In this document: positions 1 through 4,109 of the stretch, in pieces
How the letters are laid out: every line of letters begins with the position of its first letter
How positions within the stretch are numbered: the stretch's first letter is position 1
From: Solobacterium sp.
GTDB lineage: Bacteria > Bacillota_I > Bacilli_A > Erysipelotrichales > Erysipelotrichaceae
Direction: 5' to 3'
Assembly: GCA_016284975.1 (NCBI GenBank)
Contig: JAEEPV010000150.1
Coordinates: 1-5,845 of the forward strand
DNA length: 5,845 nucleotides
Made by a program: the position numbers and the translations under genes
Notes under the pieces: generated by a model
Told to the model about the DNA's origin: nothing
What the model saw: the letters and a program-made list of their open reading frames with translations, nothing else
The model's database searches: none

Positions 1-129
1 ACCATGCAGAAAAATGGTTCACTCAATGAAGAGAATCTGGAACGCATGATGGGCGGAATGGAAGAAGCGATGAAGAAGAATCCGCAGATGCGCTACGGCC
101 GTCCGGGCAAAAACCCGTACAAATTCTGA
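1..129 (+). CDS. ffh: C-terminal tail of probable signal recognition particle protein Ffh (5' partial)
   Basis: An open frame enters from the left edge and gives 42 residues before TGA at 127-129. The tail is rich in Met (six of 42, including MMGGMEEAM) and ends in a basic, Pro/Gly-containing stretch, RYGRPGKNPYKF. Ffh is the GTPase of the signal recognition particle. Its C-terminal M domain is Met-rich and binds 4.5S/6S RNA and signal sequences, and its tail is often Met/Gly/Lys-rich and poorly conserved. The other support is context: ffh is commonly just upstream of rpsP in Bacillota. No GTPase motif lies inside the window, so the name is inferred from composition and neighbourhood and could be wrong. 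A hairpin terminator begins six bases after the stop, so the transcription unit ends here. Confidence 0.55.
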   Translation, partial: TMQKNGSLNEENLERMMGGMEEAMKKNPQMRYGRPGKNPYKF

Positions 130-134
130 TGATC

Positions 135-167
135 AAAGCTTTCGGGAATACACCGGAAGCTTTTTTT
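135..167 (+). terminator. Intrinsic terminator after the ffh-like gene
   Basis: Arms AAAGCTTTCGG (135-145) and CCGGAAGCTTT (153-163) form an 11-bp stem with one U-G wobble around a short GAATACA-type loop. The 3' arm runs into seven Ts at 161-167. This is a textbook rho-independent terminator and separates the upstream gene from crr. Confidence 0.88.
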
Positions 168-200
168 AATGTGAAAGCTTTATGAAAATGATAATCGAAA

Positions 201-230
201 TTGCAGAGAACAGTCTGTTTCATGCATAAT
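201..230 (+). promoter_or_regulatory. Predicted sigma-A-type promoter of crr
   Basis: A TTGCAG -35 box (201-206) and CATAAT -10 box (225-230) are separated by 18 bases, with a TG dinucleotide just before the -10. Transcription would start near 237, giving a leader of about 20 nt. The AGGAGA ribosome binding site follows at 241-246. The promoter lies downstream of the ffh terminator, consistent with separate expression of crr. Confidence 0.6.
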
Positions 231-257
231 TTACTTAATCAGGAGATTTAACAATAT

Positions 258-767
258 ATGGGAATTTTTGATTTTTTCAAAAAAACAGAAGATGAACCAG
301 AGAATACCATTCATGTCAGTGATGATATGATCATCGCTCCGGCAGACGGGGAACAGATTGATATTTCCACCGTCAGTGATCCGGTCTTTGCAGAAAAGAT
401 GATGGGGGATGGCGTTGCTTTCCGTTACCCGGAAGAAAAGGTGACGATTTGTTCTCCGCTTAACGGTACGCTTACCGTACTGTTTCCGACCGGGCATGCA
501 TTTGGAGTAACGATGAAGAATGGAGTTGAAGTGCTGGTTCATATCGGCATTGAAACCGTCAATGCCAAAGGAGACGGTTTCACGCTGCACCATAAAAAGC
601 AGGGAGATGCGGTAAAGGCAGGCGATCCGATCGTAACCGTGGATTTTGCGAAACTCGCAAAAACATATGATGTTTCCACGATGCTGATCATCACGGATCC
701 AAAAGATCAGGTGTTCCATTTCAAGGGACCGGGTCCGGTTCACAAGGGTGATCCGATCATTGAGTGA
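258..767 (+). CDS. crr: Free-standing PTS glucose-type EIIA component
   Basis: A 169-residue protein of the EIIA-Glc family. In the PEP:sugar phosphotransferase system, EIIA takes a phosphoryl group from HPr-His~P and passes it to the EIIB domain of a sugar permease, on the cytosolic side. Both family histidines are visible: H80 in TGHAFG and the phospho-accepting H95 in GVEVLVHIGIETV, with the same 15-residue spacing as E. coli H75/H90. The start MGIFDFFKK resembles the amphipathic N-terminus of enteric EIIA-Glc, and the FAEKMMGDGVA segment (44-54) is also typical. Length matches a single-domain EIIA, with no fused EIIB or EIIC. ATG 258 is preceded by AGGAGA at 241-246 (slightly long spacing). 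It has its own promoter and terminator, so it is probably monocistronic. It likely serves EIIBC permeases lacking an EIIA; the sugar cannot be read from the sequence. Its place between ffh and rpsP is unusual. Confidence 0.95.
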   Translation: MGIFDFFKKTEDEPENTIHVSDDMIIAPADGEQIDISTVSDPVFAEKMMGDGVAFRYPEEKVTICSPLNGTLTVLFPTGHAFGVTMKNGVEVLVHIGIETVNAKGDGFTLHHKKQGDAVKAGDPIVTVDFAKLAKTYDVSTMLIITDPKDQVFHFKGPGPVHKGDPIIE

Positions 768-776
768 GGATGAAAG

Positions 777-809
777 GACTGTCAAGTAAAAATGCTTGAC
801 AGTCTTTTT
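777..809 (+). terminator. Intrinsic terminator after crr
   Basis: A perfect 10-bp inverted repeat GACTGTCAAG (777-786) / CTTGACAGTC (795-804) encloses an 8-base loop and is followed by TTTTT (805-809). AAA at 773-775 can pair with the U-tract and extend the stem. The hairpin starts 10 bases after the crr stop. Its 3' arm also contains the TTGACA -35 box of the next promoter. Confidence 0.93.
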
Positions 810-824
810 CTGTTCTGCCATAAT
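796..824 (+). promoter_or_regulatory. Strong predicted promoter of rpsP-khpA, overlapping the crr terminator
   Basis: A perfect TTGACA -35 box (796-801), the optimal 17-base spacer, and a CATAAT -10 box (819-824) preceded by TG at 816-817 (extended -10). A start near 831 would give a leader of about 23 nt. The -35 box lies entirely within the 3' arm of the crr terminator hairpin (795-804). Confidence 0.82.
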
Positions 825-837
825 GAGTACCGTTCGC

Positions 838-844
838 AAGGAGG
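838..844 (+). promoter_or_regulatory. Ribosome binding site of rpsP
   Basis: AAGGAGG, fully complementary to the anti-Shine-Dalgarno core, ends 9 bases before ATG 854. Such a strong site is fitting for a ribosomal protein gene and fixes the start codon. Confidence 0.88.
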
Positions 845-853
845 AAAACAACT

Positions 854-1138
854 ATGGCAGTAAAACTGAGACTGACCCGTATGGGTGCCAAGAAGGCTCC
901 GAGATATCGTATCGTTGCGGCTGACTCCAGAAGTCCGCGTGACGGCCGTGTCATTGATACACTTGGATATTTCGATCCGACAACCGAGCCGGAAACCGTA
1001 AAGGTTGATGCTGAAAAGGCAATTGACTGGATGAAGAAAGGTGCACAGCCTTCTGATACCGTCCGCAACATTCTCTCCCGCCAGGGCATCATGAAGAAAT
1101 ACAATGATGAGAAGAATGTTGGAAAAGAGAAGAAGTAA
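854..1138 (+). CDS. rpsP: 30S ribosomal protein S16
   Basis: A 94-residue protein opening with the S16 signature: [20 protein letters not shown], then [23 protein letters not shown]16 binds 16S rRNA early in 30S assembly and stabilises the 5' and central domains. Length is normal for bacterial S16, and the Lys-rich tail (GKEKK) is a common basic extension. The start at 854 is set by AAGGAGG at 838-844 and the invariant MAVK N-terminus. khpA follows after six bases, so the two are co-transcribed, as in many Bacillota. Transcription probably begins at the strong promoter at 796-824 rather than by readthrough from ffh or crr, because a robust terminator lies immediately upstream. Confidence 0.98.
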   Translation: MAVKLRLTRMGAKKAPRYRIVAADSRSPRDGRVIDTLGYFDPTTEPETVKVDAEKAIDWMKKGAQPSDTVRNILSRQGIMKKYNDEKNVGKEKK

Positions 1139-1144
1139 TTGATT

Positions 1145-1414
1145 ATGGCGGAGCTTGATAAGGTACTGCTGGACCTGGTCAGCCCGATGGTGGAGGACAA
1201 GGATTCTCTTACCGTCAAAGAAATGCCGAGTGACAGTGACCGTGAGGTTGTACTTCATGTCATCGCCAAAAATGATGATATCGCACGTCTCATCGGCCGC
1301 AGAGGATCTATGGCATCAGCACTGCGTCAGGTCATGTCAGTTGCGTCTCACACAGATGACAAGCGTGTGACCATCAAATTTGAAGAAATTGAGAACGGAG
1401 AGAGGGCTGAATAA
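1145..1414 (+). CDS. khpA: KH-domain RNA-binding protein KhpA (YlqC family)
   Basis: An 89-residue protein from ATG 1145. It opens with the family-typical helix MAELDKVLLDLVSPMVEDKD and carries one type II KH domain with the RNA-contacting GxxG loop as GRRG (residues 51-54, in ARLIGRRGSMASALRQ). KhpA is known in other Gram-positives to partner KhpB (EloR/Jag) in binding RNA and influencing cell elongation. The frame could open at TTG 1139, but the SD-like AAGAAG at 1130-1135 is well placed only for ATG 1145, and homologues start at the equivalent of MAELDK. It lies six bases after rpsP in the usual rpsP-khpA-rimM order. The 3' end is overlapped by a terminator hairpin whose loop contains the stop codon. 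Confidence 0.93.
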   Translation: MAELDKVLLDLVSPMVEDKDSLTVKEMPSDSDREVVLHVIAKNDDIARLIGRRGSMASALRQVMSVASHTDDKRVTIKFEEIENGERAE

Positions 1415-1425
1415 TCCCTCTTTTT
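1398..1425 (+). terminator. Short terminator/attenuator overlapping the khpA stop
   Basis: AGAGGG (1401-1406) pairs with CCCTCT (1416-1421) around a 9-base loop holding the TAA stop of khpA (1412-1414). TTTTT follows at 1421-1425, and weaker GAG/TTT pairs extend the base. The stem is short, and ribosomes terminating on khpA would cover it, so termination may be partial and linked to translation. Confidence 0.6.
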
Positions 1426-1433
1426 GTTATAAT
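1425..1433 (+). promoter_or_regulatory. Extended -10 promoter of rimM-trmD
   Basis: TGTTATAAT is a perfect extended -10 element (TG, one base, TATAAT at 1428-1433). It starts at the last T of the khpA terminator. No good -35 box is seen at 16-18 bases, which an extended -10 can tolerate. A start near 1440 gives a leader of about 23 nt, with GGAG at 1449-1452 as the ribosome binding site before ATG 1463. Confidence 0.6.
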
Positions 1434-1462
1434 TCGGGTAAATACAGCGGAGAAAAATCGTT

Positions 1463-1972
1463 ATGGCACTGATCGAAATTGGAAGAGCAATCAATACGCA
1501 CGGTTTGAAAGGGGAACTGAAAATCGAAAGCTGGTCGGATTTTGACGAGATCCGTTATACTCCCGGACATACCATCTATATTGACCGGAACGGCGAGGTC
1601 GAAGCGTTTACCGTCAAAAGCTACCGGCCTCATAAGGGTTATGCCCTTGTAGCGTTTGAAGAACTGCCGGACATCAATGCGGCAGAGCCATATAAAGGAG
1701 GAATTATGTGCGTGAATGAAGCAGATCGTCACGAATTACCGGAAGGGCAGTATTACTACGATGAACTGATCGGACTGATGGTGGAAGATGAAGCCGGCCG
1801 TCATATCGGACAGGTGGTCGCGGTGGAAGAAACCAATGGTGCTCAGGATAATCTTCGGGTCGCACGCGAAGGAAACAGTGATGCACTGATCCCGAATATT
1901 CCGGAGTTTGTCAAAAAGGTAGATAAGGATGTCAAAGTCATCACAATCCATGTGATTGACGGACTGTTATGA
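1463..1972 (+). CDS. rimM: Ribosome maturation factor RimM
   Basis: A 169-residue protein with the RimM N-terminal beta-barrel (about residues 3-90; GRAINTHGLKGELKIE is the recognisable start) and a C-terminal PRC-barrel (from about residue 96, YYYDELIGLMV). The conserved LIPNIPEFVKKVD segment and a GLL terminus complete the family pattern. RimM binds S19 and pre-30S particles and assists maturation of the 16S rRNA 3' domain (head). Length is typical. ATG 1463 lies 10 bases after GGAG (1449-1452). The stop overlaps the trmD start as ATGA at 1969-1972, which implies translational coupling. It is probably driven by the extended -10 promoter at 1425-1433, with possible readthrough from rpsP-khpA. 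Confidence 0.97.
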   Translation: MALIEIGRAINTHGLKGELKIESWSDFDEIRYTPGHTIYIDRNGEVEAFTVKSYRPHKGYALVAFEELPDINAAEPYKGGIMCVNEADRHELPEGQYYYDELIGLMVEDEAGRHIGQVVAVEETNGAQDNLRVAREGNSDALIPNIPEFVKKVDKDVKVITIHVIDGLL

Positions 1973-2688
1973 GAATTTCCATATTAACGCTGTTCCCGGA
2001 GCTGTTTGAGAATTTCTTTGCCACAAGCATTGTCGGACGTGCCTGCCGGGAAGGAACGGTAAGCTATGATCTTGTGCAGGTCCGTGATTTCGCCCATGAT
2101 GTGCATCGGACGGTTGATGATAAGCCCTTTGGCGGCGGTGCGGGAATGGTAATGAAATGTCAGCCGGCATTTGACGCCATCAATTCTGTCCGGACCGATG
2201 ACAGTCATATTGTGCTGCTTTCCGCAAAAGGCGTTCCTTATACCCAGAAGAAGGCGCATGAGCTTGCAAAGAAATCCCATCTGATCTTTCTGTGCGGACA
2301 TTATGAAGGAGTGGATGAGCGGATTGTTCAGCGCTGTGATGAAGAGATCTCCATTGGTGATTATGTATTGACCGGCGGAGAACTTGGGGCAATGGTCATC
2401 ACCGATTCGGTGGTCCGGCTGATTCCCGGGGTGATCCGTTCGGATTCCATCTGTGAGGAATCCTATGAGAATGGACTTCTGGAATATCCGCAGTATACAC
2501 ATCCTGCGGATTATCAGGGTGATCCGGTTCCGGAAGTGCTGCTCTCAGGGCACCACGAGAATATCCGGAAATGGCGCCTGCAGCAATCGCTGCTTACGAC
2601 CCGCAGAGTAAGACCGGATCTCTTTGAAGCTCATGAACTGACAGACGAAGAAAAGAAACTGCTGGAAGCAGCGGATCACGGAGAGTGA
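1969..2688 (+). CDS. trmD: tRNA (guanine-N1)-methyltransferase TrmD
   Basis: A 239-residue SPOUT-family enzyme that transfers a methyl group from S-adenosylmethionine to N1 of G37 in tRNAs with a G36-G37 sequence, preventing +1 frameshifts. Family blocks in order: RISILTLFPELFENF (2-16), TVDDKPFGGGAGMVMK (48-63), LCGHYEGVDERI (108-119), and the knotted SAM-binding loop ISIGDYVLTGGELGAMVITD (127-146) followed by VVRLIPGV. R150 aligns with catalytic R154 of the Haemophilus/E. coli enzyme. The residue aligning with the catalytic base D169 is glutamate (E164, in EESYENGLLEYP). The usual YTRP is YTHP (176-179), and TGGELPAM is TGGELGAM. The enzyme is otherwise full length and looks intact. Its start overlaps the rimM stop (ATGA) with no strong SD of its own, so it is translationally coupled. 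A terminator spans its stop codon. Confidence 0.97.
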   Translation: MRISILTLFPELFENFFATSIVGRACREGTVSYDLVQVRDFAHDVHRTVDDKPFGGGAGMVMKCQPAFDAINSVRTDDSHIVLLSAKGVPYTQKKAHELAKKSHLIFLCGHYEGVDERIVQRCDEEISIGDYVLTGGELGAMVITDSVVRLIPGVIRSDSICEESYENGLLEYPQYTHPADYQGDPVPEVLLSGHHENIRKWRLQQSLLTTRRVRPDLFEAHELTDEEKKLLEAADHGE

Positions 2689-2702
2689 TTCCGTTGCTTT
2701 TT
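2668..2702 (+). terminator. Intrinsic terminator spanning the trmD stop
   Basis: GCAGCGGATCAC (2668-2679) pairs with GTGATTCCGTTGC (2685-2697) as a 12-bp stem with one wobble and a single-base bulge. The loop is five bases (2680-2684), and TTTTT follows at 2698-2702. The stop codon TGA (2686-2688) lies in the 3' arm, so translating ribosomes may compete with folding. This ends the rimM-trmD unit. Confidence 0.82.
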
Positions 2703-2721
2703 CAGTTGCTTTTGTTACGAT
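2694..2721 (+). promoter_or_regulatory. Weak candidate promoter of the 287-aa gene
   Basis: TTGCTT (2694-2699), a 16-base spacer and TACGAT (2716-2721). The -35 box lies in the 3' arm and U-tract of the trmD terminator. The predicted start falls at about 2728-2729, on the second ATG of the gene, which would make the message leaderless. Neither box is perfect, so this is tentative. Confidence 0.35.
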
Positions 2722-3583
2722 GAAATACATGGATGCAGATAAAAAATCGGTGACGGTTTCGGTTTACCGCAGATCCTTTTTTGCCCGCATTATCCCACCG
2801 GAAAAGATCCTTCTTGATGGAATGAAGACCGGCTGGATCAAAGACGGGTGTTTTCAGATCGGTGAGAGCGGAGAAGAGGCGGTCACGGCGTTTCATACGG
2901 ATCATATCGGAAGAGGTATTCGTATTTCCTGGAAGAACGATGACGCCCGCTTCACAGAACTGAAGCTGGAACTGCCGGCATCGGAAGAAGAAATCGATGA
3001 CTTTTTTCTGATGTCTGCACGTCTGGCAAAACAGGATATCTGTGAAGTTTATTACAACGAACAGCCATTTGTTCCGAAATCCTATTACGATAAGCGAGCC
3101 AGTCTGAAAACCGAAAATCTTCGATACCTGCATCAGCTGATGAACGGGGTGCTCAATGACGAACCGGAAGTTCTGCCGGTCAGCGGGGTGTTCCGCTGGC
3201 TTTATGCAGGGATGGATGAAGCGGAGACCATGTGGGCCGGAACGGATGCGAAGAACCTTCGTATCTGGCTTCATAATACACAGGACCCCGCATGGTCCTA
3301 TGGCATTTCTGATGGAGCAGCGGAGAATTCCACACGGTTCTTTGAGACCGCAAAGACACTCGTCCTGCCAAACGAGGAATCCCTGAAAAAAACACAGTTT
3401 CAGATCCGATTCCTGGATCCTTCCGCTAAGAAGATCCCCGGATCCATTTCTTCCTCCGCATTGATTCCTGCACTGCCTTCGGAAAAGATCCATTATCTGG
3501 ATGCCGGCTGTATTACCGTGGATCCGCTTTCGGAAGCAGAGATCCTAAGGATTCTGGAAGCAGGGGGATCCCATGGAAGCTGA
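2720..3583 (+). CDS. Uncharacterised 287-residue protein, possibly DUF4299-like
   Basis: A clean 287-codon frame with the same codon style as its neighbours; I do not firmly recognise the family. It shows no signal peptide, membrane helix or catalytic motif. It reads as a soluble, acidic, mixed alpha/beta cytosolic protein with many aromatics, for example VSGVFRWLYAGMDEAETMW (about 154-172) and WSYGISDG (193-200). The C-terminal stretch IHYLDAGCITVDPLSEAEIL and the overall length recall, from memory only, the streptococcal/Bacillota DUF4299 family. Start is uncertain: ATG 2720 and in-frame ATG 2729 are both possible, and neither has a Shine-Dalgarno site in the U-rich 31-base gap after trmD. 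It overlaps the next gene by 11 bases, so the pair is likely co-expressed. No function is proposed. Confidence 0.8.
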   Translation: MKYMDADKKSVTVSVYRRSFFARIIPPEKILLDGMKTGWIKDGCFQIGESGEEAVTAFHTDHIGRGIRISWKNDDARFTELKLELPASEEEIDDFFLMSARLAKQDICEVYYNEQPFVPKSYYDKRASLKTENLRYLHQLMNGVLNDEPEVLPVSGVFRWLYAGMDEAETMWAGTDAKNLRIWLHNTQDPAWSYGISDGAAENSTRFFETAKTLVLPNEESLKKTQFQIRFLDPSAKKIPGSISSSALIPALPSEKIHYLDAGCITVDPLSEAEILRILEAGGSHGS

Positions 3584-4073
3584 GATTATCATTCGTCCGT
3601 TTCAAGAAGAGGATGCCGAATCCTTTTACAGAAATGTCGGGCAGGATCCGGCGTTTCTGGAAATGAGCGGGCTTCCAAAGGACGCTGGCCTCTGCGGAAT
3701 CCGGAAATATATTGAAGAGCGGATCGCGCTGCAGGGAAGAAGCCATTTCTATGATTTTGCGATCGTCTTAAGAGACAGCGAAGAAGTGATCGGGGAAATC
3801 AATGCGGCTTATATTCCAAGGGGAATCGCAGATGTCGGATATCTCATCAGCCCGGCTTACCGAAACCGGGGCTATGGCGAGATTGCGCTGAGAAGCCTGA
3901 TGGAAATCCTGCGCCAGGACCATGTTTCTGTTATTTACGGAGCCTGCCGGAAGGATAACCATGCCAGCATGCGGCTTTTGGAAAAATGCGGGATGCGGAA
4001 AACAAACGTTGTGCCGGACATTATCCGCCGGATTGAAGAAGAGGCGGACCTTGTCTATTTTGTTAAAGCATAA
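3573..4073 (+). CDS. GNAT-family N-acetyltransferase (RimJ/RimL type)
   Basis: A 166-residue protein with the RimJ/RimL-like GNAT layout. The N-terminal IIIRPFQEEDAESFYR strand-helix (5-20) is followed by the beta-4 strand VGYLISPAYR and the acetyl-CoA pyrophosphate-binding loop RNRGYG (97-102) at the start of a helix. NHASMRLLEKCGMRK (129-143) is the usual motif B. Such enzymes move an acetyl group from acetyl-CoA to an amine, which may be a protein N-terminus, small molecule or drug; the substrate cannot be told here. Length is normal. ATG 3573 sits inside the 3' end of the 287-aa gene (11-base overlap) with AGGGGGA at 3562-3568 as a close ribosome binding site, indicating coupled translation. 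A role modifying the neighbour's product or a ribosomal protein is speculation from context. Confidence 0.93.
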   Translation: MEAEIIIRPFQEEDAESFYRNVGQDPAFLEMSGLPKDAGLCGIRKYIEERIALQGRSHFYDFAIVLRDSEEVIGEINAAYIPRGIADVGYLISPAYRNRGYGEIALRSLMEILRQDHVSVIYGACRKDNHASMRLLEKCGMRKTNVVPDIIRRIEEEADLVYFVKA

Positions 4074-4077
4074 AATG

Positions 4078-4083
4078 TATAAT
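4078..4083 (+). promoter_or_regulatory. Candidate -10 box ahead of the ABC transporter
   Basis: A perfect TATAAT in the 36-base gap after the GNAT gene. A start near 4090 would give a leader of about 20 nt, as at the other units here. No convincing -35 box is seen at 16-18 bases, and no terminator separates it from the GNAT gene, so readthrough is equally possible. Confidence 0.4.
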
Positions 4084-4090
4084 TATCACA

Positions 4091-4102
4091 AAAGGAGGAG
4101 GG
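4091..4102 (+). promoter_or_regulatory. Ribosome binding site of the ABC transporter
   Basis: AAAGGAGGAGGG contains two overlapping strong Shine-Dalgarno registers, GGAGG at 4094-4098 and GGAGGG at 4097-4102. They end 11 and 7 bases before ATG 4110. This decides that start over the next in-frame ATG at 4116. Confidence 0.85.
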
Positions 4103-4109
4103 AACGATC

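Noticed and set aside
174..181. Third copy of AAAGCTTT after the ffh terminator, possibly an alternative pairing arm (riboswitch-like)
   Set aside because: It is a short palindrome just past the U-tract, with no aptamer-like structure and no gene of the same transcript downstream; more likely chance.
184..202. Fur-box-like sequence before the crr -35 box
   Set aside because: The left half TGATAAT matches, and 14 of 19 bases agree with the classical box. The right half of the 7-1-7 form matches only two of seven bases in an AT-rich stretch, and iron control of crr has no other support.
231..851. 206-codon minus-strand frame opposite crr
   Set aside because: It is a shadow of the crr reading frame, with no family resemblance, and it runs across the crr terminator and both flanking promoters.
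1139..1144. TTG at 1139 as the khpA start
   Set aside because: It would lie directly on the rpsP stop, only three bases after the SD-like sequence. ATG 1145 has proper spacing and matches the family N-terminus.
1984..2502. 172-codon minus-strand frame opposite trmD
   Set aside because: It lies wholly inside the well-conserved trmD frame and has no recognisable domain.
2693..2713. Direct repeat GTTGCTTTT at 2693-2701 and 2705-2713
   Set aside because: The copies are short and U-rich. The first is simply the 3' arm and U-tract of the trmD terminator, and there are too few copies to suggest an operator or a mobile-element footprint.
2702..3493. 263-codon minus-strand frame opposite the 287-aa gene
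   Set aside because: It is a long antisense shadow. The + strand frame fits the operon, overlaps the GNAT gene with a good ribosome binding site, and has neighbour-like codon use; the minus product is Cys/Arg/His-rich and looks unnatural.
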